Notes under the pieces: generated by a model
Database searches by the model: none
Told to the model about the DNA's origin: nothing
What the model saw: only the letters and a program-made list of their open reading frames with translations
Assembly (NCBI RefSeq): GCF_014352875.1
Contig: NZ_CP060695.1
Coordinates: forward strand, 713,501 to 777,500
Length of the DNA stretch: 64,000 bases
Origin: Polaribacter pectinis
GTDB lineage: Bacteria > Bacteroidota > Bacteroidia > Flavobacteriales > Flavobacteriaceae
Direction of reading: 5' to 3'
Part shown: piece by piece, positions 1-8,544 of the stretch
Position numbering within the stretch: position 1 is the first letter of the stretch
How the letters are laid out: each line of letters begins with the position of its first letter
Position numbers and translations under genes: made by a program

Positions 1-44
1 ACTGTAATACTTAAAAGCGATAATATTCTTAATGATTTTTTCAT
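1..44 (-). CDS. Start of an exported-protein gene, cut by the left edge
   Basis: Reading the minus strand from an ATG at 44-42, the frame runs off the window as MKKSLRILSLLSIT. Two basic residues followed by a hydrophobic stretch is the beginning of a signal peptide, so this is most likely the 5' end of a secreted protein or lipoprotein gene. It lies 44 nt downstream of the alpha/beta hydrolase gene on the same strand and may be co-transcribed with it. Only 14 codons are visible, so no function can be given. Confidence 0.5.
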   Translation of the reverse strand, partial: MKKSLRILSLLSIT

Positions 45-88
45 AGATTTTTCAATTTACATCCTAAAAATAAGGAAATGACTTGGTT

Positions 89-748
89 TTAAAAAGTTAA
101 ACTTTCGTCAATAATTTTAGATATTTTTTTTGCTTTTGTAAGAATCATTACATGAGTTCCTCCTTTAATTTCAATAGCATCTTTTATATGTTTTATTGGA
201 AAAACATGATCTTTTGTACCATGAATGTGTACTAAATTTTCTTTAGGTTTATCTTGTTTCCAATTTAAAACACTACTAATAGACCAATTTAAGTATGTTT
301 TTCCTCTAACGGATAAATATTTTTTATAGATTTTTGCTCTTTTCTTTAAAGATTTACCTAGAAAATACTTTGCATAATCTTCAAAATTAGTAACAATATT
401 TGTTGGAAAAAACTTGTAGGCTTTTGTGAACTTTGCCATTTTAAATCTTTTCGGTAATTCATCTGAAGTTTTAACACTAGAAATAATAATTACTTTTTTT
501 GCATCTATAAAATTACTAATTTCTTGTACCATAATTCCACCAAAAGAAACACCTACTAAAACAGGATTTTCCTCTTTAATTTCATCAGACATTCTCATGG
601 CGTAATTAGAAATACTCTCTTCTAAAGCTAGAGGTTTTATCCATTTTAAATAATGAAATGTATATTTTTCTGGAGATAGTTCTAGGTGTTCAAAAATTTC
701 TGGACCAGCAGCTAAACCAGGAACAAAATAAATAGGGATTTTTGTCAT
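89..748 (-). CDS. Alpha/beta hydrolase, small cytoplasmic esterase/lipase-like
   Basis: This 219-residue protein has the shape of a compact alpha/beta hydrolase. An N-terminal strand (IPIYFVPGLAAG) gives the oxyanion-hole region, GVSFGG is the nucleophile elbow (GxSxG) near residue 68, and HIHGTKDHVFPIKH near residue 175 carries the usual acid residue, followed by GGTHVMI with a candidate catalytic histidine. There is no signal peptide, so it should be cytoplasmic. The ATG overlaps the last base of the upstream lipoprotein gene, which suggests translational coupling. The substrate cannot be read from the sequence. Confidence 0.8.
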   Translation of the reverse strand: MTKIPIYFVPGLAAGPEIFEHLELSPEKYTFHYLKWIKPLALEESISNYAMRMSDEIKEENPVLVGVSFGGIMVQEISNFIDAKKVIIISSVKTSDELPKRFKMAKFTKAYKFFPTNIVTNFEDYAKYFLGKSLKKRAKIYKKYLSVRGKTYLNWSISSVLNWKQDKPKENLVHIHGTKDHVFPIKHIKDAIEIKGGTHVMILTKAKKISKIIDESLTF

Positions 749-1503
749 TATTCAATCAGTTTTTTTTCTAATAAAATTTCATCTAAAGATTCGTAAGCCA
801 TTGCTAATTCATCTGGCACATTTTTCCACAATTTAATTTCAATTTCTTTATTATTATGTGTAATAAATGTACTTGGGAAATCTGCAATAGATTTGTCTAT
901 AAAAGTATCAAAATAAGTGCCAAAAGAGGTTTTTAAGAAACTCTCTTTAACTTTTTTCAATTGCTTTTCTGTAAGTGTAAACTCTGTAATTCCTTTGGTT
1001 GGAACATTTTCAATTCCGTTAAATATAACTTTTCCATTTTTAAAGAAGATTACATCAAAAACAGGGCAATCTCCAGAACAGTGTGTTTTTCTAACTTTTA
1101 CAAAAGTGTTTTCTGCAATGTCTTTTATTTTTTCTACGGCTTCTTCAGAATTTATTTCTACGGATGAAAAAACATTTGAAGTCAATAACCTTTCTATCCA
1201 AAAATCTTTTTTTTCAATTGGAACTTTTATTGAAGCAACTTTTAGGTTTTTATTATCAATAATTAAATCTTCCCAAACTAAACTACTATTTTCTATTAAC
1301 GCTTTTGCGTTGGTAACATTTTTCGGGTTTTTTAGAACGATTAAAAGGTTTTCTTGAGTTTTAAGAACAGGTTCTTTCTTCATATCATCTATAACAGTAT
1401 TATCTTCTATAATTGTCTTTTTTGGGGTAGTGGTTTCAACTTTGCTTTTTGGTTGATCACAACTTAAGGCTAATACAAAAAAAAGGAATAAGAAATATTT
1501 CAT
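748..1503 (-). CDS. Lipoprotein with C-terminal DUF6438-type domain
   Basis: A 251-residue predicted lipoprotein: the signal MKYFLFLFFVLALSC ends in an LxxC lipobox with Cys15. Residues about 30-60 are a low-complexity, charged linker. The C-terminal half contains VRKTHCSGDCPVFDVIFF followed by NGKVIFNG, which matches the Bacteroidota DUF6438 pattern (R-T-x-C-x-G-x-C-P-x-Y/F, then an NG turn). The two close cysteines could form a periplasmic disulfide. It sits 17 nt after mtaB and overlaps the downstream hydrolase start by one base, so mtaB, this gene and the hydrolase probably form one transcript. Function unknown. Confidence 0.75.
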   Translation of the reverse strand: MKYFLFLFFVLALSCDQPKSKVETTTPKKTIIEDNTVIDDMKKEPVLKTQENLLIVLKNPKNVTNAKALIENSSLVWEDLIIDNKNLKVASIKVPIEKKDFWIERLLTSNVFSSVEINSEEAVEKIKDIAENTFVKVRKTHCSGDCPVFDVIFFKNGKVIFNGIENVPTKGITEFTLTEKQLKKVKESFLKTSFGTYFDTFIDKSIADFPSTFITHNNKEIEIKLWKNVPDELAMAYESLDEILLEKKLIE

Positions 1504-1520
1504 AATATTTTTTTTAGTTC

Positions 1521-2855
1521 TTAAATGGTAGCTAGATTCTTTTCAAAATTGAAACGAACCAAACCATCTTCATCTATTTCTGTTAAGGTAATTGTGTGTA
1601 AAGTGTTTACCAAATCTGGGTTCCAAGGAGATTTAACTTTCACATAATTCTCTGTAAATCCGTTTATATATCCTTCTTTGTTTTCGTTTTCAAACAAAAC
1701 AGTTAGAGTATTTCCTAGTTGAGATTCATAAAAAGCACGTCTTTTTTTAGCTGACAATCCACGTAACATTTTACTACGTTTTGCACGTACTTTTTTTGGA
1801 ACAACACCATCCATTTCTACAGCTTCAGTATTAGGTCTTTCAGAATACGTAAAAACATGCAAATAAGAAATATTCATTTCATTTAAATAGTTGTATGTTT
1901 CTAAAAACAATTCTTCTGTTTCTCCAGGGAAACCAACTATAACATCTACACCAATACAAGCATTAGGCATTACCTCTTTAATTTTAGAAACTCTATTTGT
2001 GTAGGTATTTGTTAAATATCTACGCTTCATTTTCTTTAATAATTCATCACTTCCAGATTGTAATGGAATATGAAAATGAGGAACAAAAGAATTCGATTTA
2101 GACACAAAATCTATGGTTTCATCTTTTAATAAATTGGGTTCAATAGAAGAGATTCTTAAACGGTGAATACCATCTACAGTATCTAATTCTTTTACTAAAT
2201 CTAAAAAAGTATGCTCGTGTTTTTTATTTCCAAATTCACCTTTTCCATAATCGCCAATATTAACACCAGTTAAAACAATCTCTTTAATTCCTTTTGAAGA
2301 AATTTCTTTAGCATTGGTTATTACGTTTTGTAAAGTGTCACTTCTAGAAATTCCTCTAGCAAGCGGAATTGTGCAATAAGTACATTTATAATCGCAACCA
2401 TCTTGTACTTTTAAAAAAGCTCTTGTTCTGTCTCCAATAGAATAGGAACCAACATAAAAATCGGCATCAGAAATTTCACATGAATGAACTTCTCCAACGT
2501 TATTTTTTGTTAAATCGTTAATATAAGAAGTAACATTAAATTTTTCAGTAGCTCCTAAAACCAAATCCACACCATCTACAGCAGCTAATTCTTCTGGTTT
2601 TAATTGCGCATAACAACCAACAGCAATTAAGAAAGCTTCGTCGTTTTTCTTTAAAGCATTTTTTACAATCGATTTAAAACGCTTGTCTGCATTGTCTGTA
2701 ACGGAACATGTATTAATTACATATACGTCTGCTTTTGTATCAAAATCTACACGTTTAAAACCTTCGTTTACAAAGTTTCTTGCAATTGTAGATGTTTCCG
2801 AGAAGTTTAGTTTGCATCCTAAAGTATAAAAAGCAACTTTTTTTTCTGCATTCAT
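1521..2855 (-). CDS. mtaB: tRNA threonylcarbamoyladenosine methylthiotransferase MtaB
   Basis: A 444-residue radical-SAM methylthiotransferase that converts t6A37 to ms2t6A37 in ANN-decoding tRNAs. The N-terminal MTTase domain shows its three cluster cysteines in YTLGCKLN, NTCSVTDNADKR and VGCYAQL. The radical-SAM cluster CDYKCTYCTIP (CxxxCxxC) follows near residue 155, and the C-terminal 65 residues form a TRAM-like RNA-binding segment. The NTCSVTDNAD signature and length point to the MtaB/YqeV branch and away from MiaB or RimO. A -7-like TATTTTTG lies 21 nt upstream of the ATG. It heads a run of three minus-strand genes. Confidence 0.93.
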   Translation of the reverse strand: MNAEKKVAFYTLGCKLNFSETSTIARNFVNEGFKRVDFDTKADVYVINTCSVTDNADKRFKSIVKNALKKNDEAFLIAVGCYAQLKPEELAAVDGVDLVLGATEKFNVTSYINDLTKNNVGEVHSCEISDADFYVGSYSIGDRTRAFLKVQDGCDYKCTYCTIPLARGISRSDTLQNVITNAKEISSKGIKEIVLTGVNIGDYGKGEFGNKKHEHTFLDLVKELDTVDGIHRLRISSIEPNLLKDETIDFVSKSNSFVPHFHIPLQSGSDELLKKMKRRYLTNTYTNRVSKIKEVMPNACIGVDVIVGFPGETEELFLETYNYLNEMNISYLHVFTYSERPNTEAVEMDGVVPKKVRAKRSKMLRGLSAKKRRAFYESQLGNTLTVLFENENKEGYINGFTENYVKVKSPWNPDLVNTLHTITLTEIDEDGLVRFNFEKNLATI

Positions 2856-2875
2856 TTTGCTACATTTAGAGAATG

Positions 2876-2883
2876 CAAAAATA
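2876..2883 (-). promoter_or_regulatory. Bacteroidota -7 box upstream of mtaB
   Basis: On the minus strand the sequence reads TATTTTTG, a perfect TAnnTTTG match, 20 nt before the mtaB ATG. No good TTTG at the -33 position is visible, so this is a one-box prediction. Confidence 0.5.
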
Positions 2884-2894
2884 CAATATTATTC

Positions 2895-3392
2895 ATGATT
2901 TTTGAGACAGAAAGGTTACTTATTAGAAAACTTATTTTAGAAGATTTAGAGTCGTTTCATAGTCTTGAAAGTAATCCTGAAGTTTTAAAATACGCTACAG
3001 GAAATGTGAAAAGTTTAGAAGAAAATAAAGTTGAATTATTAGACTTAATATCAAAATATTTGCAACCCAAAAACGATTTTTGGATTTACGCAATTATAGA
3101 AAAAATAGATATTAAATTTGTTGGAACATTGGCTTTGGTAAAAGATGGTGTTGATGATGAAATTGGCTATCGATTTTTGGAAGAATCTTGGGGAAATGGT
3201 TATGGAGCAGAAATTTGTGAAGGATTGATACAGTATTGTAAACAATTAAAAATACCAAAATTAGTTGGTTATGTTGTTGATGAAAATATTGCTTCAGCAA
3301 AAATATTAGAAAGATTTAATTTTAAAAAAGTAAAACATTTTATTAGTGAAGATATACAGTTACCAGAAACTAAATACGAATTAATTTTATGA
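2895..3392 (+). CDS. GNAT family N-acetyltransferase (RimJ/RimL-like)
   Basis: A 165-residue GNAT protein. It begins MIFETERLLIRKL, the standard start of RimJ/RimL-type acetyltransferases. The acetyl-CoA pyrophosphate-binding region reads YRFLEESWGNGYGAEIC (residues about 95-110), followed by VGYVVDENIASAKILERFNF, the usual beta6/alpha4 with the conserved asparagine and SxxxLE(R/K)xGF pattern. Substrate could be a ribosomal protein N-terminus or a small molecule. It diverges from mtaB with 39 nt between start codons, and its stop overlaps the next ATG (ATGA), so the two plus-strand genes are translationally coupled. Confidence 0.85.
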   Translation: MIFETERLLIRKLILEDLESFHSLESNPEVLKYATGNVKSLEENKVELLDLISKYLQPKNDFWIYAIIEKIDIKFVGTLALVKDGVDDEIGYRFLEESWGNGYGAEICEGLIQYCKQLKIPKLVGYVVDENIASAKILERFNFKKVKHFISEDIQLPETKYELIL

Positions 3393-3709
3393 TTGTAAAT
3401 ACTTTAGAACCTCCTTATTACGCTGTTATTTTTACTTCTATTTTATCTAATGATATTAGTGATTACCAAAAAACAGCTGACAGAATGGAAGAACTTGCAA
3501 AATTGCAAAAAGGATTTTTAGGAATTGAGTCTGCAAGAAATGAAATAGGAATTACAGTTTCTTATTGGGAATCTTTAGATGATATTATTGCTTGGAAAAA
3601 TAATATAGAACACACGGAAGCAAGAAATTTAGGGAGAGAAAAATGGTATAAAAAATACCAAGTGCGAATTTGTAAAGTAGAGAGAGAGTATAGTTTTAAA
3701 GATAATTAA
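3389..3709 (+). CDS. Antibiotic-biosynthesis-monooxygenase-like (ABM-fold) small protein
   Basis: A 106-residue protein with the ferredoxin-like ABM pattern: an N-terminal strand (YYAVIFTSILS), then ADRMEELAKLQKGFLGIES, an ISYWESL-like strand (ITVSYWESLDDI) and a helix containing AWKNNIEHTEAR. Family members are small cytoplasmic dimers, usually heme-degrading or quinone-modifying enzymes or enzymes of unknown substrate. Its start overlaps the acetyltransferase stop by 4 nt. It ends only 3 nt from the converging EEP-family gene, with no terminator between them. Confidence 0.75.
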   Translation: MIVNTLEPPYYAVIFTSILSNDISDYQKTADRMEELAKLQKGFLGIESARNEIGITVSYWESLDDIIAWKNNIEHTEARNLGREKWYKKYQVRICKVEREYSFKDN

Positions 3710-3712
3710 AAC

Positions 3713-4723
3713 TTACCAATTAATTTTAGAAAGTACCGGAAAGTGATCAGAATATTTTACTGTAGGAGAATTAAATTGATTTATAATTGCTCTGTTATCA
3801 GTTAATATAAAATCGATTCTCATAGGAAACCAATAATTATAAGACTTACCAAAACCTTTACCTGCTTCTACAAAAGCATCTTTTTTATCTTTAGAGATTT
3901 GGTTGTATACCCAAGAGTATGCAGTATTATTAAAATCGCCACATATTATTTTTTTACCTTTCCATTGTTTTTCATGAGCTAAAAATAATTCTAATTGATC
4001 TGCTTGTTTTTTAAACGAGTTAGACACTCTTTTTATTAATTTTTCTGAATTTTCTTCCCCAAAATTTTCTTCATTCGGTTTAATTCTTAAAGATTCTAAA
4101 TGTAAGTTGTAAACTCTAATAGTGTCTTTTTCTTTAACGATATCTGTAAAAATAATATTGTTAGTTGTGTTTTTAAAGTCTAATGATCCAGAGTTAATAA
4201 TTTTAAATTTCGAGTAAATTGCCATTCCAAATTTACTTTTTTCATTTTTCTTTTTAATAAATTTATAAGGAAAAGAAAGTTTTACTTTTTGTGATTGATA
4301 AAACTCTTGAATCGTTAAAACATCAGGATTCTTGCTTACTATAAAATCATAACCATTTGCATATTGTGTGGTGTCTTTTTTATTATTGAAAAAGTCAAAC
4401 GATTTTACATTGTAACTCATCACTTTTAAATCATTATTTAAAGAAGAACTTTTACTAGATATTTTATAAAAGGGAGCACTAAAGTACCAACCAATTATTA
4501 ATATTCCAATAGAAATTAAAAACTGTTTTTTTAGCTTTATAAGCCAATAAACAACAAAAAATATGTTTAAAATGATTAAAATTGGTACAAAGAGACTTAA
4601 AATAGCAAAAAGAGGAATTGTATTTGGTGATACAAATGGTAATAAATAAGCCAACAGTAATAGAGTTGCTAAAAAAGAGTTTATTAGATATAAAATCTTA
4701 TCGAAAAAAGATAAATTTTTCAT
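3713..4723 (-). CDS. Membrane-anchored endonuclease/exonuclease/phosphatase (EEP) family protein
   Basis: A 336-residue protein with two or three N-terminal membrane segments (residues about 10-90) and a C-terminal EEP catalytic domain. The active-site motifs are visible in order: VMSYNVKSF, LTIQEF (metal-binding Glu), YNLHLES, CGDFNNTAYSW (catalytic Asp/Asn), DFILT, and the terminal SDHFPV His. Members are Mg-dependent phosphodiesterases acting on nucleic acids, lipids or inositol phosphates; the substrate here cannot be told. The topology places the catalytic domain next to the membrane. It is the last gene of the mutL-rhomboid run, 1 nt after the second rhomboid gene. Confidence 0.85.
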   Translation of the reverse strand: MKNLSFFDKILYLINSFLATLLLLAYLLPFVSPNTIPLFAILSLFVPILIILNIFFVVYWLIKLKKQFLISIGILIIGWYFSAPFYKISSKSSSLNNDLKVMSYNVKSFDFFNNKKDTTQYANGYDFIVSKNPDVLTIQEFYQSQKVKLSFPYKFIKKKNEKSKFGMAIYSKFKIINSGSLDFKNTTNNIIFTDIVKEKDTIRVYNLHLESLRIKPNEENFGEENSEKLIKRVSNSFKKQADQLELFLAHEKQWKGKKIICGDFNNTAYSWVYNQISKDKKDAFVEAGKGFGKSYNYWFPMRIDFILTDNRAIINQFNSPTVKYSDHFPVLSKINW

Positions 4724-4724
4724 G

Positions 4725-5579
4725 CTAATTCTTACCTTGTTTAAATAGAAATGCCTTTTCTTCTTTAGTTAAGGTATCATAACCAGATTTACCAATTTTG
4801 TCTAAAATACTATCTATCTGTTGTTGGTTAAAAGAAGTGTTTTTTTCTTTCTTTACACTAGATTTTGGAGATTTATAAACTGTTTTTAAAGGTTTTTCTT
4901 TCTTTTTAAAAATCGTAGATAATTTATATAAAAAACCAATTTCTTTATTACTTGCTTGGTTTACGTATAAAAAACCAAAAAGAGCGCCACCTAAATGTGC
5001 AAAATGCCCACCAGCATTTCCTCCAGATAAACCTAAAAGATCTAAACCTACCCAAATTGCAGCTAAATGCCATAATTTTACATAGCCAATAAAGCGTATT
5101 TTTAATTGATAATTGGGTATGTACGTTGTTATTCCTATAAATATTGCAGATATACCAGCAGAAGCACCTACTAATAAAGAAGAACTTCCTTCAAATAAAG
5201 GAAAGTAATTATGACTTATTAAATACAACAATCCACCAAAAATTGTCCCAAAAATATAGAATGTAAGTAATTGTTTTTGCGTAAAATATTCAATAAATAA
5301 ATTACCAATAAAGTAAAGTGTAATAAGGTTTAAAAGGATATGTAAAAAACCATCATGCAAGAAACCATAGGTAATAATTGTCCAAGGTTTTGTTAAGAGT
5401 GATGTAAAATTATCATCGAGAGAAAACCAATTTATCAACCAGTTTATCTCTCCTTTATATAAGTCTTGAAAAACACTAAAAAGAAGTGTAGCAATAAAAA
5501 CAGCAATATTTACATAGATTAATTTTTCTACAATATTGCCCCCTTTGTAACGTGTTTTTATGTCTTCAATAAAACTCAT
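4725..5579 (-). CDS. Rhomboid family intramembrane serine protease (second of a pair)
   Basis: A 284-residue rhomboid protease with about six hydrophobic helices. The catalytic dyad is Ser140 in GASAG and His195 in GGHFAHLGGALFG; HILLNLITLYF near residue 80 gives the conserved His/Asn oxyanion region. An unusual C-terminal cytoplasmic tail of about 75 residues (from about residue 210) is lysine-rich and ends with an LTKEEKAFLFKQG segment, a motif often seen at the end of Bacteroidota rhomboids. The start overlaps the stop of the neighbouring rhomboid by one base. Substrates are unknown. Confidence 0.9.
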   Translation of the reverse strand: MSFIEDIKTRYKGGNIVEKLIYVNIAVFIATLLFSVFQDLYKGEINWLINWFSLDDNFTSLLTKPWTIITYGFLHDGFLHILLNLITLYFIGNLFIEYFTQKQLLTFYIFGTIFGGLLYLISHNYFPLFEGSSSLLVGASAGISAIFIGITTYIPNYQLKIRFIGYVKLWHLAAIWVGLDLLGLSGGNAGGHFAHLGGALFGFLYVNQASNKEIGFLYKLSTIFKKKEKPLKTVYKSPKSSVKKEKNTSFNQQQIDSILDKIGKSGYDTLTKEEKAFLFKQGKN

Positions 5580-6304
5580 TAATGTATTTTAAATTGATTT
5601 TTTTTCCAATACCAAGCAATTATAAAACCAATTAAAGCCCCACCAATATGTGCAAAATGTGCAACATTCCCTATAGAATATTTTGTCATTCCAAAGAATA
5701 AATCTCCTAAAATCATAACAGGAATAAAGTATTTTGCTGCTATTGGAACTGGGAAAAAAATCAATGCTAATTTTGCATCTTTAAAGAAAATACCAAATGC
5801 AACTAGTACACCATAAATTGCTCCAGAAGCTCCAACTGCTGGTGTGTGATATAAACTGTAGAATTTGTTCATTGTTTCTGCTGGTAGTTTTATAATGGTG
5901 TCATTATACTGACCAGTTGTAAGTATATTTTGAATATCTGATGCAGATAAACCCGAATTATATATTTGTTCGTAAATACTGTTAAATTGATAATAATTAA
6001 CCAAAGTATAAATAATTCCAGCTCCAAGTCCGGCAGAAAAATAGAAAAACAGAAATTTATTTCTACCCCACATTTGCTCTAATGGTGTTCCAAACGCCCA
6101 TAAACCATACATATTAAATAAGATGTGTGCAAAACTACCGTGCATGAACATGTGAGTAACATATTGCCAAATTCCGAAGTTTTCATTTTCAGGAAAATGC
6201 AACGCTAACATATTTGTAAAATCTAATTTTAATAATTGCGGAGCAATAAATACAATTACATTAATTATAATTAGATGTTTTATAGCGTCTGTTAGTTTGT
6301 TCAT
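5579..6304 (-). CDS. Rhomboid family intramembrane serine protease (first of a pair)
   Basis: A 241-residue rhomboid protease. Ser160 in GASGA and His219 in VAHFAHIGGALIG form the predicted catalytic dyad, and Asn64 in HILFNMYGLW the oxyanion site. Between the third and fourth membrane helices there is a soluble insertion of about 45 residues (about 105-150, NSIYEQIYNSG onward) not present in its neighbour, so the two proteases likely differ in substrate access. It follows mutL by 3 nt and overlaps the second rhomboid gene by 1 nt, indicating a single operon. Confidence 0.9.
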   Translation of the reverse strand: MNKLTDAIKHLIIINVIVFIAPQLLKLDFTNMLALHFPENENFGIWQYVTHMFMHGSFAHILFNMYGLWAFGTPLEQMWGRNKFLFFYFSAGLGAGIIYTLVNYYQFNSIYEQIYNSGLSASDIQNILTTGQYNDTIIKLPAETMNKFYSLYHTPAVGASGAIYGVLVAFGIFFKDAKLALIFFPVPIAAKYFIPVMILGDLFFGMTKYSIGNVAHFAHIGGALIGFIIAWYWKKNQFKIH

Positions 6305-6307
6305 TTT

Positions 6308-8122
6308 TTAACTATTAAATAAATTATCTATTTGGTTTAATGTTAATGTTTTAAATGTTGCTTTTCCAAAAGGAGAAACAGTTGGTTCTTTACAAGAAAA
6401 TAAATTATTTACTAAACTTTCTTGTTCTTTTTCAGATAATAAAGTACCTGTTTTTATAGACAATGTTTTTGCAAATGATTTTGCCATTACATCAAAATGA
6501 CTAAAACTAGCATCTGGTACTTCTAAATTTATATCATTTAATAATTCTTCTAAAATGATGGTAATTTTACTTTCTGTTACAGACACAGGAATTCCTTTTA
6601 TTGTAACACTATCTTTTGTAAACTCATCAAAAGAAAAACCAGCGTTTTCTAATTCGCTTTTAATGGTGTAAATCATTTCTATTTCTGCGGAAGAAAAAGA
6701 AATTTTTACAGGAAATAATAATTGCTGACTATTAGCTTCTTTAACGGTAATGCTCTCTAAAAATTGTTCATATAAAACTCTTTGATGCGCTAAAGATTGA
6801 TTAATTAAAACCACGCCAGATTTTATCAAACTCATTACATATTTACGCTGAATTTGAAAGGTTTTCTGTGTTTTTTCTTCTTGTTGATGGTCAAACAAAG
6901 TTTCATTTGGTTGGTTTTCTATTGTATCAACAGAAGTATACAAAGACTCCCAACTTTGTGTGTTTTTTTCTCTTTTAAAAGGGAAGTTTATTTCTTTTTG
7001 TTCTACTTCTTTAAACGGATTAAAATCTGGGTCTACAGAAATTTTAGGCACCGAAGCTGTTTTAGAATTCGATTTAAAATGATATGGTGTATCTAAATTT
7101 GCATCTCTGTTAAAATCTAAAACTGGTGCAACATTGTATTGACCTAAACTATGCTTAACAGTTGCACGCAACATTGCATATAGTGCTTTTTCATTGTCAA
7201 ACTTTATTTCTGTTTTTGTTGGATGAATATTTATATCAATTGTACTTGTTGGTACAGTAAGATAAAGAAAATAGGAGGGATGTGCTCCTTGTTCTAACAG
7301 GCCATCAAATGCATTTACTACTGCATGATTTAAATATGAACTTTTTATAAACCTATCATTTACAAAAAAGAACTGTTCACCTCTTTTTCTTTTAGAAAAT
7401 TCTGGTTTAGCAACAAAACCTTGTATGTTAACAATATCAGTTTTTTCATCTATAGGAACTAATTTTTCGTTCATTTTAGAACCAAAAACTGCTACAATTC
7501 TTTGTCTAAGATTACTACTTTTTAAATGATAAACCTCGTTGTTGTTATGGTGTAATAAAAAAGAAATTGCAGGATGTGCTAAAGCAACTCTTTGAAATTC
7601 ATCTATAATGTGTCTTGTTTCTACGGTATCAGATTTTAAGAAATTTCTTCTTGCAGGAATATTGTAAAACAAGTTTTTAACAGCCAGACTTGTTCCTTTT
7701 CCTGTAGAAATAAAATCTTGAGAAACTATTTTACTTCCTTCAATTTTTATACAAGTTCCTAATTCTTCGTTTTCTTGTTTTGTTTTTAATTCTACATGTG
7801 CAATTGCAGCAATAGATGCCAAAGCTTCTCCACGAAAACCTTTGGTACATAAATTAAATAAATCTTCTGCTTTTTGAATTTTAGAAGTTGCATGGCGTTC
7901 AAAAGACATTCTTGCGTCTGTTGTACTCATACCTTTTCCATCATCTATAACTTGTATAAGTGTTTTTCCAGCATCTTTTAACAACAATTTTATATTTGTT
8001 GCGCCAGCATCAATTGCATTTTCTAATAATTCTTTTACAACAGAAGCTGGGCGTTGTACGACTTCTCCTGCAGCAATTTGGTTTGCAACATGATCTGGTA
8101 ATAGCTGAATAATATCTGACAT
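6308..8122 (-). CDS. mutL: DNA mismatch repair protein MutL
   Basis: A 604-residue MutL. The GHKL ATPase motifs are intact: KELLENAIDAGA, DDGKGM and KGFRGEAL in the first 110 residues, then the ribosomal-S5-like domain. The C-terminal dimerisation domain starts near residue 425. The metal-binding endonuclease motif DQHAxxExxxxE is degenerate here, reading NQSLAHQRVLYE at 441-452, and the later ACHxA and CPHGRP elements are replaced by MAKSFAKT (about 546) and SPFGKA (about 583). The nicking activity seen in many MutH-less bacteria may therefore be absent. The ATG overlaps the stop of the small membrane protein upstream. Confidence 0.95.
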   Translation of the reverse strand: MSDIIQLLPDHVANQIAAGEVVQRPASVVKELLENAIDAGATNIKLLLKDAGKTLIQVIDDGKGMSTTDARMSFERHATSKIQKAEDLFNLCTKGFRGEALASIAAIAHVELKTKQENEELGTCIKIEGSKIVSQDFISTGKGTSLAVKNLFYNIPARRNFLKSDTVETRHIIDEFQRVALAHPAISFLLHHNNNEVYHLKSSNLRQRIVAVFGSKMNEKLVPIDEKTDIVNIQGFVAKPEFSKRKRGEQFFFVNDRFIKSSYLNHAVVNAFDGLLEQGAHPSYFLYLTVPTSTIDINIHPTKTEIKFDNEKALYAMLRATVKHSLGQYNVAPVLDFNRDANLDTPYHFKSNSKTASVPKISVDPDFNPFKEVEQKEINFPFKREKNTQSWESLYTSVDTIENQPNETLFDHQQEEKTQKTFQIQRKYVMSLIKSGVVLINQSLAHQRVLYEQFLESITVKEANSQQLLFPVKISFSSAEIEMIYTIKSELENAGFSFDEFTKDSVTIKGIPVSVTESKITIILEELLNDINLEVPDASFSHFDVMAKSFAKTLSIKTGTLLSEKEQESLVNNLFSCKEPTVSPFGKATFKTLTLNQIDNLFNS

Positions 8123-8397
8123 TAATTTCTTTTGAAGATAGATAAATCGAAATCTATGATGTATAAGAAGATCAACACTAAAATAGAAATGATAATTAAG
8201 AGTGTTTTGTTTACGCTCTTATCAGAGTTTTTTAAATCGTCTATAGCGTCTCCAAACCTACCTTTAATACCTTTATTTTTACCTGCGGTTTTTCTAAATT
8301 GATCTAATTTGTGTTCAATTTTATAAGGGTTTCCTTCGCCTTTATAATAGCGAGGTTGATAATCAAATTTTTTGTTTGTACGTCTTAAAAATCCCAT
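8122..8397 (-). CDS. Small single-pass membrane protein upstream of mutL
   Basis: A 91-residue protein if started at the ATG at 8397 (MGFLRRTNKKFDYQPRYY), which I prefer over an 18-codon-longer ATG at 8451 because the family normally begins MGFxRR. The first 70 residues are basic and polar (FDYQPRYYKGEGNPY, then KGIKGRFGDAIDDL), followed by one hydrophobic helix (LLIIISILVLIFLYII) near the C-terminus. Relatives are often labelled riboflavin synthase subunit beta because ribH lies next door, but nothing here resembles that enzyme. It overlaps the mutL start by one base. Function unknown. Confidence 0.75.
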   Translation of the reverse strand: MGFLRRTNKKFDYQPRYYKGEGNPYKIEHKLDQFRKTAGKNKGIKGRFGDAIDDLKNSDKSVNKTLLIIISILVLIFLYIIDFDLSIFKRN

Positions 8398-8544
8398 AGT
8401 TCTGTAAATAATTGGTGAATAGTTATTTGAATAAATCAAATATGATACCAATTTTAAAGCTGTTCAAATTTAAAGAATTTAAAGGAATTTCTCAAAGAAT
8501 GATTGTAAAAGTATTCTTAAAAATATATAAGTGAGAATTAGTTT

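Noticed and set aside
917..1357. A 146-codon open frame on the plus strand
   Set aside because: It is antisense to the DUF6438 lipoprotein gene, which has a proper lipobox and domain; the plus frame has a poly-F/S composition typical of antisense to AT-rich genes.
8398..8451. Longer start for the small membrane protein before mutL
   Set aside because: The extra 18 residues (hydrophobic, tyrosine- and isoleucine-rich) do not fit the family start MGFLRR, so the ATG at 8397 was chosen.
8122..8451. Riboflavin synthase beta-subunit label for the small protein next to ribH
   Set aside because: No lumazine-synthase motif is present; the true RibH is the next gene, and the label probably spread by proximity.
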